The notes: a model not told the origin generated them from the sequence alone. Numbered from the stretch's first letter, positions 42,984 through 53,059 are shown. The stretch is 64,000 nucleotides of DNA from Tranzscheliella williamsii (GCA_023212725.1 JALBYF010000030.1:149536-213535), one strand, 5' to 3'. Numbers and translations are program-made.

Positions 42984-43758
42984 TCATTTGCCCAAGTTCT
43001 CCAAGTAATCCACCATCGTCTCCCCCTCGTAAGCGGAAGGAGCATTGTCCTCGAACCACTTCTTCTCCGCTTCGCTATTGGGCGCTGGAAAAGGATAGCC
43101 ACCTCGACGGGCTACATCGCCTGCACTTTCCTCAATGTTGAACTGAGCGAAGAACACCGCAATAAACAAATCAAAATCAGGACGCAATGGAGCACGTATC
43201 AGTTTCAAGGATGTCAAGGAGGATCGCGAGATTGAGCAACACCCACCTCAAGGTCGTAACCCCTGTCTTCAACATAAGGCTTAAAGGCTTGCACCAGCCT
43301 GTCTGTCATGGCTTGTCTTTTCTCTCTGCCTGTAGTAAAGCGTGCTATGTGTTGACTCAAGATCCGGACAAACGGCTTGCCCACGGACGACTTGCGATCG
43401 TTGTAGTCCTGATCTCCAATGAAAAAATCATCGCTCTTGATCTCGTGAAACACCACAACCACGTAGAATTTGGGAAGGCCGATCGCAGTGCTGTCCACAT
43501 AACCGAATGAGTAAGCGCAGTACTGGCTGCTTGAGCCTTGCAGAGCGACGCAAGTGTGGGGATATGTTCTCAACATACTATACTCTCGTGATCGAAGCGG
43601 CCAGGCCAGCTTTGTCTTGGGCCGAGTAGAGATTAGGCTCGGTGTATATCCCTGTAAAAGGTGACGAGTGGCGTTAGCGTGTACTATCCTATCGGTTCTT
43701 CTTCACCCCTTCACTGCAGGTATGCCGAACAATCCCTGTACGTACGATGGAAGGGCAT
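42984..43758 (-). CDS. Tautomerase_3-type protein with N-terminal catalytic proline
   Basis: Four exons, 43746-43758 (13 nt), 43579-43651, 43247-43490 and 42984-43142, joined by 94-, 88- and 104-nt introns, give 162 residues. The splice was deduced from GT-AG sites and keeps frame throughout. The mature protein begins MPFHRIY, placing the catalytic Pro directly after Met. The following region (DKAGLAASITRVYTAIGLPKF, then YVVVVF and IGDQ) matches the putative oxalocrotonate tautomerase family (Tautomerase_3), related to cis-3-chloroacrylic acid dehalogenase-like proteins. A conserved HIAR segment is at about residue 85. Substrate is unknown; family members tautomerise or hydrate small unsaturated acids. 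ATAAATAG at 43843-43850 is a likely TATA element. Confidence 0.75.
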
Positions 43759-44100
43759 ACTGATCTTTAGTGTCTGACGCTGCCAGATTCGGGAAGACAC
43801 AACGCTAAGTTGAGTTCGAGCAGTTGAACTTTGAGCAGTCCCCTATTTATGAAAGCGAGTGATGGGAAAGTTGAAGGACTCGCAAGTCGATGTCGTGTCC
43901 AAGCCAGGTAATAAAGGTCATCGCGAATAATGCTGAGCTCGCAGCAAACAACCGAACAAGGTAAGAGGACGACTTACCATCGCTTCTATACAGAGACGCT
44001 GAGCGCGGCATCGTTTACCAGTCCCTCACTCACAAAGCCGCCCTTCTGCGTCAGTGCTTTGTGCTTGTGTTCTCTGGCAACACAAAAAAGCGCACATAAT

Positions 44101-44310
44101 TGCGGTCGGAAGTATGTCCTTCGGAAATTCGCTCAATTGTCCGAACTTCCGAATAATCAAAGTCAGCTTCTTGTCAAGGATCGCGGCAGGTGTGTGAAAC
44201 GCTTTCCAGATGTACTCACACAAGGGGATATGGCCATGCACAGCACGCTTCCTCCTCCCGGTGCTGTCGCCCTGAGCCAGGAGCAGGATGGAACCCCATT
44301 ATAGCTTGAA
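44101..44310 (+). repeat. Diverged direct repeat, copy B, with nested palindrome
   Basis: Pair of copy A (42530-42735). Contains CGG-N16-CCG at 44122-44143 within the inverted arms TTCGGA...TCCGAA, and outer arms CGGAAGT (44107) and ACTTCCG (near 44145). Weak similarity may extend to about 44440. Confidence 0.75.
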
Positions 44311-44416
44311 GATGGCTGGGCCATCTGGTGCCTCCCGACATTAAAAGCGCATGTTACATTGTAGGACTGCGCCGGACGCCGCCAATTGATATCGAAAGTG
44401 ATCACGGAGATATATT

Positions 44417-44449
44417 CATCACGCAGATACATCCATCACGCAGATACAT
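44417..44449. repeat. Two tandem copies of CATCACGCAGATACAT
   Basis: Exact 16-bp copies at 44417-44432 and 44434-44449, separated by one base. Confidence 0.9.
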
Positions 44450-44595
44450 ACAACCGATGTTGAACCATATTTTCCGTGACAAGGAGGGAGCGCACGATGG
44501 CGGAAAGCCCTACCGTTGTCTGTCCTTCCCAACCGAGGCTCACGCTCATAAGTTCACAATGATCTCTTTCAGTTGCAAAACGAGGCTGGCTTATG

Positions 44596-44607
44596 TATAT
44601 ATATAAG
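44596..44607 (+). promoter_or_regulatory. TATA box of the reductase gene
   Basis: TATATATATAAG about 110-120 bp before the ATG at 44717. Confidence 0.55.
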
Positions 44608-44716
44608 GGTACAGACTCGGACAAACCACCAACAGTTCTGAGCAACACCTTCCTATTCGGAACAGTCAGGAAACACATCCACTCAGTAGTTTATAGCGCT
44701 AGGTGATCCGCAAAAC

Positions 44717-45924
44717 ATGTCGCAGTCAAGACTTTTCTTGGTTACCGGAGCCAATGGCGAGTAGAACGACGACATTCGGTTGCATAAACTCTGTATATGT
44801 CGTGCTAACATCTTGCTGGTCTTGGATGTGGTCAGGCTTCATCGCCTCATCTCTGGTTACCAAGTTAGTCGCTAGCGGTGCACACGTGCGCGCATGTGTT
44901 CGCCGTCCCGAGGCGGCTTCCGCTCTTCTGGCTGCGCAAGCCAAAGAAGCTAAAGGCGTGCTGGATGTGGTAATCGTCCCCGATATCACCGCACCAGGTG
45001 CTTACTTAGAGCATCTCAAGGGCGAGTAGGCTGGCGCAGAGACACACGTCTTCCAACCATTAGCTGAAGCTTAGAGCTAACCTGTTCACGTTATTGCCTT
45101 CTGTCTGCCGCTGTACAGATGTCACACATGTCTTCCACACGGCCTCGCCTCTGCCCAATCCCGGCAAATCGGACGCAAAGCGAGACTTTCTCGACCCTGC
45201 CATTGCAGGAACCAGAACCTTACTCGAGGATTGCCATGCAACCAAGACCGTCTTAAAGGTTGTACTTACATCCAGCGTAGCGGCAGTGTTCGATCCGTCC
45301 AAAAAAGCTAATGGCGTTCCTCTCACAGAGAGGGACTGGAACCTGGCAACCTACGAAGTAGCCATCGAAATGGGTCAAAGGTTTGCCCAGAGTGGTTTTG
45401 AAGACACATCCTTGCTGATGAGCATCTATGCTGCATCCAAGGGCCTGGCTGAGAAGTCAGCTTGGGATTTTATGAACGACAACAAACCTTCTTTCGAACT
45501 TACTGCCATCAATCCAGGCTTTGTTCTCGGACAGCCCGTCATTCATGCTGGTTTGTCAGGGACCAATGGTGTTATGTGGCAGATCCTTACCTCGCGTCCA
45601 CTGCTCCCAACAAGCATTATGGGAGGCTGGGTAGATCTACGCGATGTCGTCGAAGCGCACATACAAGCCATGGACAGATCCGAAGCGAACGGAAGGCGGT
45701 TCATCCTCATTAGCGCTCACCCCACCAATGCCGAGTTGGTCAACGCCGCCGTGCGCCACCGTAAGGATCTGGGCTTCGGTGAAGTCGAAGAACATGAAAG
45801 CAAGCAAACTTTCATTTCCTATGATACAAAACCCTCACAGGAGGTACTCGGCATCAACTACATTGGGATGGATCAGTCTCTGGCCGAATTTGTCGACTAT
45901 GTCAAGATGAACCCCTTGGCTTAG
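44717..45924 (+). CDS. NAD(P)-dependent epimerase/reductase, GRE2/dihydroflavonol-reductase-like
   Basis: Three exons, 44717-44756, 44836-45021 and 45119-45924, give 343 residues. Both introns use GC as the donor (GCGAGTAG) and AG as acceptor; only these junctions restore the family sequence, TGANGFIASSL for the nucleotide-binding loop and LKDVTHVFHTASP for the next strand. The catalytic YxxxK is YAASKGLAEK (about residue 140) with the partner Ser in LTSSVAAVF. The extended SDR (NAD-dependent epimerase/dehydratase) family includes yeast Gre2, which reduces aldehydes and ketones. The actual carbonyl substrate is unknown. A shorter frame from 45094 exists but lacks the cofactor-binding loop. 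Confidence 0.82.
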
Positions 45925-46329
45925 GCAAGGCCTCATGTTCCCGAATAACGCCGTAAAGAAGTTCTAGCTATAATGTATAAGGAGATTCAACTGTTCGCAG
46001 ACCCAGTTGTTACAGGCACATCTGAACAAGTCGGTGAGGAGATCGGCGATACACCACTTGATGAAAACGAAGGCAATCATCGGGCATCGCATCAACCGTC
46101 CGTTTCATAAAAAGTATATGGCGAAGTCCACCTTCCATAGTGGCAATAGTGAGTCTGCGGCCTGTGTGGCTGGAAGAGAGATACACTGTTTCTAGTTCAG
46201 CGTTCCGAGACTGTAAAGGGTGAGTCCTCATCCAGTCTAGCAAAGTTACAGTTAAGTCTCTGTGAGCTATCCCTTAGGTTTTAGTGCCTTAGGTTTTAGT
46301 GCGAGACGGGTTTTTATTTGGTCGAGTCT
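45925..46329. other. Intergenic between convergent genes
   Basis: 405 bp between the reductase and MFS stops. A 15-bp tandem duplication lies at 46273-46302. No gene recognised. Confidence 0.5.
46273..46302. repeat. Two tandem copies of CTTAGGTTTTAGTGC
   Basis: Exact 15-bp duplication (46273-46287, 46288-46302) just beyond the MFS stop codon. Confidence 0.9.
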
Positions 46330-48088
46330 TCAACGGAAACCGCTTTTGGCAGCTCTGGTGCGAAGTAAAAAATGTGCTATGATGAAGATGATGGCGGAGG
46401 CACCAGATGTTCCCGCCAGGGCGGCAAACCCTTTCTTGTATCTGGGCGCGTCGTTGGCTCGTAAAACGTTGGAACCGGCAATACTGGACAGATTGTTGGC
46501 CATCACAAACAGAGCCAAGGCAATGGGTTTTTGGCGTGGTTCAATAGAGTTGGCTATCCAGGATCCAACAAGGCCGACTGTACAAGCGGAACACCAGATC
46601 AACAAGAGACCGGCAATGTACAGCACTGCGCTCTTCGTTCCGTCTGAAGGTAACGAGATCCATAGTGATCCCACGACCGAGCCCAGTGCCACAGCGGCCG
46701 TTATGGGCCCTTGGTAGCCACCAAGCCGATTCACAAGGACGCCTAGCCCTACGGCAGTGGCTAGACTGAGGACATAGCCGGGAACCACAAGTCCATTGGC
46801 TGTGTATCGCTTGTATCCGAGGCGTTTTATGATCAACGGCATGTACGTCGAAACAGGCGTCGTCTGGATCATGGCTGCAAAGTTACTGACGATTATGAGC
46901 ATCACTTTCCAATCGCGTAGGGTGGAGAGGATGTCGTTGAGCTTGATCGCATCTGATTTGACCTCGTCAGCCTTTCGGTAGTCATCCACGAGTACTCGTG
47001 TTGTCAGAATGGTTGCTTCCCTCTCGGTATACCACCCTTTTGGCAGTATCAGCGATGCCGATTTGGCAGCACTTAAAGGGAACCATGCAAGAGCGAAGAG
47101 GCCTACGACAATAGTGAAAATCCCTTCGATAAGGAACAGCCAGCTCCAGCCGGCAAGACCGGCCGACCCTCTCAGCTCGAGAATGCCCAAGGAGAGGATA
47201 CCGGCGATGATGGATGCGATCATGTTGCTTCCCCAAAAAATCGCATACCGAGACGCTAGATCCCCTCTGGTCAGAAAGCGTCCCAGATAAAACGCAAAAC
47301 CAGGGATGAAGCCAGCCTCGAAAGTTCCTACCATAAATCGCAACGCCCAATATTGATGTTTGTTCTCTACAAAGGCTTGACCGATGGTGAAGAGTCCCCA
47401 AAGGATGACGGTGACTGGCAAGAATCGATGGGGACCGACACGTTTGGCGATCATATTGAAGGGAATCTCGAATATGATGATTCCCACGCTGAATAGAGTG
47501 GTCCCGGTATTCAAATCGTCTTGCGTCATTCGTAAGCTGTGGGAAGAAGTCTGCAGTTTAGCAACGGTAGCTCTCAAACCTCAATCGTGCTACGGGAAAC
47601 AAAAGATTATTCAGGGACTCACTCTGCAAGAAAATTATCCGTAAGCCTAAGTCGACGAGTGAAGATTGTTGGTGTTAGTGTCGGAAATCGTCAGAGAGGA
47701 AAGCGGTTTGTGTGAAACGCAGTGTCAGTTAATCTGCATGGCGTTCGAAAGAAGAAAGAGACGCAGAGACAGGGCTTGCTTACGCGTTAGAGACATTGCT
47801 ACGGTCGAGAGACAGTGCAACGAAGACCAGGACGGCTGGAACCAGGGCCATAAAGTCTGTCTTCCAAATGAGGCGTCTCTCTTCGTCTTTGGTCCAGATA
47901 ATGTTTGCGTCAAAACCCGGCTCCTGAACAAGGAGGTTAAGGATCTCTGTTGGAAGCCTAGTGCGTAAGGCCACTGTGTCGGCGATGGTCTCGGGCTCGC
48001 CTATAAAGTTGGGTATAGGGGCGAAATCATCCTTTTCTGAAGCGCTTCCGTCTAGTTCATCGAGCGGTGAGGCCTTGCTATTTGTCAT
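46330..48088 (-). CDS. MFS transporter, Dal5/allantoate-permease (ACS) family, Soa1-like
   Basis: Exons 47784-48088, 47623-47646 (a 24-nt microexon) and 46330-47536 give 511 residues. The microexon supplies ALTDNFLA so that the first membrane segment reads LDRSNVSNALTDNFLADLRMTQDDLNTG, the N-terminal signature of the Dal5-type anion:cation symporters. TM2-TM3 has IFEIPFNMIAKRVGPHRFLP; TM4 FMVGTFEAGFIPGFAFYL. About 12 membrane segments are present. Family members carry allantoate, nicotinate, biotin, pantothenate or, for yeast Soa1, sulfonates and sulfate esters. Its divergent sulfatase neighbour favours an organosulfur substrate (inference). A TATATAT element lies at 48209-48217, about 125 bp upstream. 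Confidence 0.85.
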
Positions 48089-49184
48089 GATTTCACGATG
48101 CTGGCGGATCGACCATATCAGTGTTTCACTTTAATTCTGGTGTTATGGCGGGAGGTAATGAGGGGAGTGAACAGACGTTGTCGAATATCTGCGCTGAAAA
48201 CTAGTACCATATATATGTCGACTAAGTCAAAGGGTATCGCTTATACTTCAAGGCTTGTGAACTGTGTGGTCCCCGTAGCCTTCCTGTTTACGACAACCAC
48301 ATTTGGCCGCAAGATCAGCTTTGATGAGAAACTGACCAACTGAGGTTAGTTAGGAAGGAAGCAAACTTTTCTGCCCCAACGCCTAATCACTCATCTTTCG
48401 TACACTTTCCCCCATCTCACCCAAGAAGGAATGGCTGAACAGCGGATAACGAAGAGGTTCCAAGCGCTACAGTGCCCACACAAAAAGCACCCAAAGCTTC
48501 CTCGCAGGGAGTCGGGTAGTCATCGACGTTATCGGGCCAGGGATATGTGTCTGCAGCGTTGAGCCCTGTTGTGCTAGATCGTGCCGTGTCGGAGTTGAAA
48601 GCCGCGTGGCGCGGGCGGACTACATTCTGTTCAGGAACAGGACAGGAGTGGCGAAGCGGGCCCGTATATAGAGCCAAAGGCATTGTCATGCAGATACGCA
48701 TACCTCGTGGTCCGTAGGATGGTGTGCTAAGAACATATCATGCCGCGATATAGTAGATTATCGAAGGTTGGGGGAACGTCTCTGATGTCGAAGTTTGGCG
48801 ACCACGTGCATAAGCGCGGTTGCGTGATCCAATTGGTGAATTAGCGCATGTCAGCAACGCTTCGATTGCATTGCGCAACGGGAAAGCTGTCCATCTGGCA
48901 ACACCAGAATGACACATGCGTGGTAAAAGGTCCCCGATAGGACGACCTCGCTTGCTACCTGCATGGCGCTCCAGTTTATCTATCTCCTCGGGTTCTACAG
49001 GTCTCAGATATGAAAGGGCCCGCAGATGGCCGGAAGACTGTCAGAATCTTCTGTGGTTGGCCTTCTGCGAGCCCTTTAAAGAGTGACTGATCATTGCCAA
49101 GTTAGTCCACCGACCCCAACCTACCTAGCGTCGATTAGCTTTTCTGCACAACCCTGCAAAGTCTACCCACAGATTGCGTTCGAA
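48089..49184. promoter_or_regulatory. 1.1-kb divergent intergenic region, MFS / sulfatase
   Basis: Head-to-head starts at 48088 and 49185, with TATA-like elements on both sides (CATATATAT 48209-48217; TTTAAA 49075-49080). A leftward frame at 48417-48701 ends in a Cys-containing stretch but has no signal peptide or domain and is not called. Confidence 0.5.
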
Positions 49185-50846
49185 ATGGCGGTGACCAAGC
49201 GGCCTAACTTCCTCATCATCGTCGCCGACGACCTCGGCTTTAGTGACACCTCACCCTATGGTTCCGAGATCTCCACACCAAACCTGGCCAAGCTGGCTGC
49301 TAAGGGTGTAAAGTTCACTGGGTTTCATACCGCTTCGGCTTGCAGCCCGACCCGTTCCATGCTCCTTTCCGGGACGGACAACCACCTCACTGGGCTGGGC
49401 CAGATGGCTGAGACTGTTCGCATGAACAAAGACTTATACGGCGATAAGGAAGGTTATGAAGGAGTGCTGAACCAGCGTGTGGCTGCTCTTCCAGAGATTC
49501 TCAAGGAGGGAGGCTACCGAACCTACATGTCGGGCAAATGGCATCTTGGTCTTACCTCGGACGCTGCCCCCCACACCCGAGGCTTCGAAAAAAGCTTCGC
49601 CTTGCTCCCAGGAGCAGGCAATCACTATGGATACGAACCCGTTCTCGAAGATGGATCACCGGCTATCGCTTTCCTTCCACCTCTTTACCATGAAGACGAT
49701 AAGCCTCTCCACAGCAGAGACCTTGCCCGCCCCTTCTACTCGTCAAAATTCTTCACAGACAAGTTGATCGAGCAGCTGCAAGATCACAATCCTGACGAGC
49801 CGTTCTTCGCCTACCTCCCCTACACCGCACCTCACTGGCCACTTCAAGCTCCGCCCGAGTACATTGCAAAATACAAAGGGATGTACGACGATGGTCCTGA
49901 AGCCCTTAGAACGAAACGGTTAAATGCGCTCAAAAAGGAAGGATTGATACGACAAGATATTGCAGCGCACGATCTGCAGTATAGCTATGGCAGCAAGGCC
50001 TGGGACGAAATGAGCGTGGAAGAAAGGAACTATTCGGCCAAAACAATGGAGATCTATGCTGCTATGGTGGATTACATGGACGAGCAAATCGGACGTGTCC
50101 TTTCGCATCTTGAAGAGCGCAGCCTTGCCGAAGACACGTTTGTACTTTTCATGTCGGACAACGGAGCGGAAGGGGCGCTTCTCGAAGCATTGCCAACGCT
50201 TGGACCTAGTATTTCGAAGGCAATCGAAGAGCACTTTGATAACTCTTACGAGAACATCGGCAAAGCAAATAGCTTCATCTGGTACGGACCCACCTGGGCG
50301 CAGGCAGCTACCGCTCCTTCGAGGATGTATAAGGCTTGGATAACTGAAGGCGGTGTCAGATGTCCGTGCATACTCTCCTACGCCAAGTTTGAGAAAAAGG
50401 GCATTTGCCACGAGTTCAACACCGTGATGGACATCCTACCGACGCTGCTTGAGCTTGCAGGTATTCACCACCCCTACCCCAGCTTTCAAAACCGATCTGT
50501 CTTGCCAGTGCGGGGCAAGTCCTGGGTGCCTTATCTTGACTCAGTCACTTCTCACATACATAGCGATGATACAGTAACAGGTTGGGAATTGTTTGGACAG
50601 CAGGCGATTCGTCAAGGCAAGTACAAGGCTCTCTTCATTCCGGCTCCCGCTGGTCCTGAAGAATGGCAGTTGTACGATCTTGACCGGGACCCTGGAGAAA
50701 CTGAGGACCTCGCAAAGAAGCCAGAATTCAGAGAGAAGTTGAGACAGCTTCTGGACCACTGGGCTAAGTATGTTGCCGAGACGGGTACAGTGCTAATAGA
50801 CAGGTCGCAAGGCCAAAAGCTGTCTAACCGGTACGGACCCAACTAG
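49185..50846 (+). CDS. Sulfatase (arylsulfatase-like), cysteine type, no signal peptide
   Basis: 553 residues from ATG 49185 (MAVTKRPNFLI). The alkaline-phosphatase/sulfatase fold is clear: metal-binding Asp15/Asp16 in IIVADDLG, the formylglycine site CSPTR (Cys53) followed by SMLLSG, SGKWHLG (Lys and His), APHWPLQ and MSDNGAEG for the second Asp/Asn pair. The Cys at the key position requires a formylglycine-generating enzyme encoded elsewhere. No signal peptide is evident; with the longer upstream frame (49083) the added residues also do not form one. A cytosolic enzyme cleaving imported sulfate esters fits the divergent Dal5/Soa1-like transporter. Length matches fungal arylsulfatases. Confidence 0.9.
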   Translation: MAVTKRPNFLIIVADDLGFSDTSPYGSEISTPNLAKLAAKGVKFTGFHTASACSPTRSMLLSGTDNHLTGLGQMAETVRMNKDLYGDKEGYEGVLNQRVAALPEILKEGGYRTYMSGKWHLGLTSDAAPHTRGFEKSFALLPGAGNHYGYEPVLEDGSPAIAFLPPLYHEDDKPLHSRDLARPFYSSKFFTDKLIEQLQDHNPDEPFFAYLPYTAPHWPLQAPPEYIAKYKGMYDDGPEALRTKRLNALKKEGLIRQDIAAHDLQYSYGSKAWDEMSVEERNYSAKTMEIYAAMVDYMDEQIGRVLSHLEERSLAEDTFVLFMSDNGAEGALLEALPTLGPSISKAIEEHFDNSYENIGKANSFIWYGPTWAQAATAPSRMYKAWITEGGVRCPCILSYAKFEKKGICHEFNTVMDILPTLLELAGIHHPYPSFQNRSVLPVRGKSWVPYLDSVTSHIHSDDTVTGWELFGQQAIRQGKYKALFIPAPAGPEEWQLYDLDRDPGETEDLAKKPEFREKLRQLLDHWAKYVAETGTVLIDRSQGQKLSNRYGPN

Positions 50847-50867
50847 TAGACCTCGCACAACTCTGAC

Positions 50868-51192
50868 TGCAGCACTACAAATGGGCTCGGCAGAAGGACG
50901 AGGATGTGCCGCAGAGTGTGCGCGCCTACATCGACCGGGACTGGGAGTGCGCCGCCGTCCGGGCCGGCATGCAAGTCCCCAACAGCTCCACCAAGTGGGT
51001 CGAGAAGATGCGCAGTCCCGACTTGTTATCTCCAGGAAGCCAACCGGGTGATCACGCCCGCGGCCTCGCACAGGGAGGCTGTGTTCTGACATCCCCCTGT
51101 TGCTCCCCCGTGACAATGACGCGCAGACGGCCGCCGAGGCATCCAAGTGGGTCCAGGAAGGCATGAAGGAGGACCGCGACTCCAAGGTCTGA
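50868..51192 (+). pseudogene. Coding-like gene fragment, probably broken
   Basis: Just after the sulfatase, a GC-rich, coding-like frame without ATG reads VPQSVRAYIDRDWECAA and SSTKWVEKM (50906-51015), then loses frame. A second stretch at 51130-51192, after an acceptor-like CGCAG, reads TAAEASKWVQEGMKEDRDS and ends in a stop. Together they look like the 3' part of a gene with a frameshift near 51025-51035. I do not recognise the family. A donor inside the sulfatase 3' end with the acceptor CTGACTGCAG (ending 50872) is an alternative. Confidence 0.3.
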
Positions 51193-51725
51193 GCTGCCGG
51201 TGTCTATGCTGCTGCGCATTCCCTCTTTGTACGCGCATACGCACGCTTCAGCATCTATCTGCGTCGCTGCCCCGCTCGCCCGCACGCCTGTGTGTCCGTT
51301 TACCTGTGGTCACCGCGAGGCTATCTGTGCGTTCGCTCACGGTTGCCCCGCACCGCCCGTCTCTACACCCGCGCCTGCGACAGCCCGCCATTAACACAGC
51401 CGAATCAGCACGCACAGAACGATTCAACCCGAACAGCAGCTACATACGGAAGGCGACGTCGGCGCATACACCCCTCAGCCAGACCCTTGCCTACCCACCT
51501 CGGCCAAACCCTGCAGTGGCGGATCAGGTCTGTCGGCAGTTCCAGCCCGCGCCTTTGTTCGTGGCGGAGCATACGCTAGACATGCCAGAGCGAAAACGTC
51601 AGCGCCCGTGCTAACCGCCACAGCCATGGCGACACTTACCCAGTACCGTCCGCGGCAGGATTCTGCGAGTTGAAGCAACAGAAGCCACGCGGCGGGTTGG
51701 CAGGTAACTCGGAACCGCCCTTGAA
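51193..51725. other. Intergenic, GC-rich
   Basis: Overlapping frames without domains; low-complexity Pro/Arg translations. Nothing recognised. Confidence 0.4.
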
Positions 51726-51908
51726 TTACGCGCATGTTTCACACTTGTCGTCCCCAGGGAAATCACCAGAATGATCGGATCTATCGTATGGATCGGGCGG
51801 TGGACCGTCATCGTATGCGTCTCGAAGGACAAGGTGGTCAGCAGGGTGAGCCATGCTAGCCAGCATAGCCAAGCTGGCCACAGCGAGCATCACGATGGCG
51901 GTCTTCAT
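51726..51908 (-). CDS. Small secreted peptide (60 aa), candidate effector
   Basis: The frame begins MKTAIVMLAVASLAMLASM, a textbook signal peptide with Lys at position 2 and a hydrophobic core, with probable cleavage after residues 18-21. The mature part (about 40 residues) is acidic with DDGPPPDPYDRSDHSG and ends CETCA, giving two cysteines. A TATATAAAG element (51988-51996, leftward) stands about 80 bp before the ATG, supporting a real gene. Smut fungi secrete many short unique proteins during plant infection, but no known effector family is recognised and the call is by architecture only. Confidence 0.55.
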   Translation of the reverse strand: MKTAIVMLAVASLAMLASMAHPADHLVLRDAYDDGPPPDPYDRSDHSGDFPGDDKCETCA

Positions 51909-51987
51909 TGTTGCAGTTGGGGAAATGTGACGGGGTTAGGTAGAGGGTAGGAGGGCGCTGAAAAGGGCTTTGCCGCTCAGCTCACCG

Positions 51988-51996
51988 CTTTATATA
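51988..51996 (-). promoter_or_regulatory. TATA box of the small secreted peptide gene
   Basis: TATATAAAG on the minus strand, about 80 bp upstream of the ATG at 51908. Confidence 0.5.
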
Positions 51997-52329
51997 GACG
52001 GCCGGTCCGCGCCAGGCAGCACTGGCCGGCTACGGCTGTGCACAATCCCCACCAGACCTCATTCGGCGCAGACAGCTTCATTTGCGACGGCCCACACCTG
52101 CACGGCGGCAGAAGAGGGTCACATTGGCAGTCCCAGACTCATAGATAACTTTGTAAACGGCCAAGACCAGGCACGCTAACGAGACGTAGGGGCTCAGACG
52201 TTCGCCCGGATGGGTGGAGAGCGACAAGAGAGAGACACGCGGAGTCAGCAAAGGGCACAGGGCAGGCAAGAGCAGGGCAGGGCAGGAAGCAGGGCAGGTC
52301 TTGCGGGAAGGGCCGCATGTGCGGTCTAC

Positions 52330-53059
52330 TTACCCATGCAGGCCGAATCGAAAAAATACGTTCATGAGGCTGTGCGTGGCGCAGGGTAGGGGAGGTGGGG
52401 AGACAGCCTCCACGTCAGCCGGGCGGGGCGAGGTGGGTCGCTGGACGGAGACAGGCTGAGCGTACCCTCCCTTGTTACGATCGATCAGCGCTGGGTCTTT
52501 CGCGCGGACATAGGTGCATGTGCAGTGATCAGCAGCACCACCCTGAGCAGCGAATGGAACTTGAAGAGAGCCGACTGCCCAGCGCAGCGTATCAGTCGCA
52601 CACCAACCGTCGAGCACGCTCCGCACTGTTGTTAGCAATTACCATCTGTGCGCCCATACATAGGTCACGCAGCCACAAATTCGGGACAGTGTACATTGCC
52701 ATCTGTTATGCGAGCGGACAGCTACCCCCCGTCTTGTTCCGCGCATTGGACAGACAGGGAAGGTCCGCAAAGAAGGTGGTCAAGCTGTGGACTAGTGGGG
52801 CAAAGAGTGGGGAAGGGTTTGGTTCTGGATCCCGAGCTTGGCAGCGAGGTAATCGAGATTATTAATGGTGGTGGGGACGTCGTCGAGGAGCTCGAGGGCG
52901 GCGGATTTGATGGCAGCAGTGAGGACTACGACAAGGTCGGATGGCGTGGAGGAGGGCAGCGGCAGACTGGACGATGCCGGCCGCATCGTAGGCGACCTTG
53001 TCGATGAGGGCCTCGGATGCGACTGGCAATCCTCTAACGGCTATGCCCTTGGCAGACAT
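52330..53059 (-). pseudogene. Coding-like remnants in several frames
   Basis: Two leftward stretches have coding-like composition. At 52795-53059, MSAKGIAVRGLPVASEALID...VAYDAAGIV changes frame near 52960 into SDLVVVLTAAIKSAALELL and ends near 52795, together resembling one helical protein with a frameshift. At 52330-52630, after an AACAG acceptor-like site, a frame reads LDGWCATDTLRWAVGS and GGAADHCTCTYV with four cysteines. No intact start-to-stop model links them. They may be remnants of one or two small genes, possibly secreted-protein genes; family unknown. Confidence 0.25.

Larger units (their letters stand above)
43759..44716. promoter_or_regulatory. Divergent intergenic region, tautomerase / reductase, with repeat copy B
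   Basis: Head-to-head starts at 43758 and 44717. Holds TATA-like elements for both genes (43843-43850 leftward; 44596-44607 rightward), repeat copy B (44101-44310) and a 17-bp tandem duplication (44417-44449). No gene recognised. Confidence 0.5.

Noticed and set aside
48417..48701. Leftward 94-aa frame between the MFS and sulfatase genes
   Set aside because: No signal peptide, domain or splice support; it lies inside the shared promoter of two clear genes.
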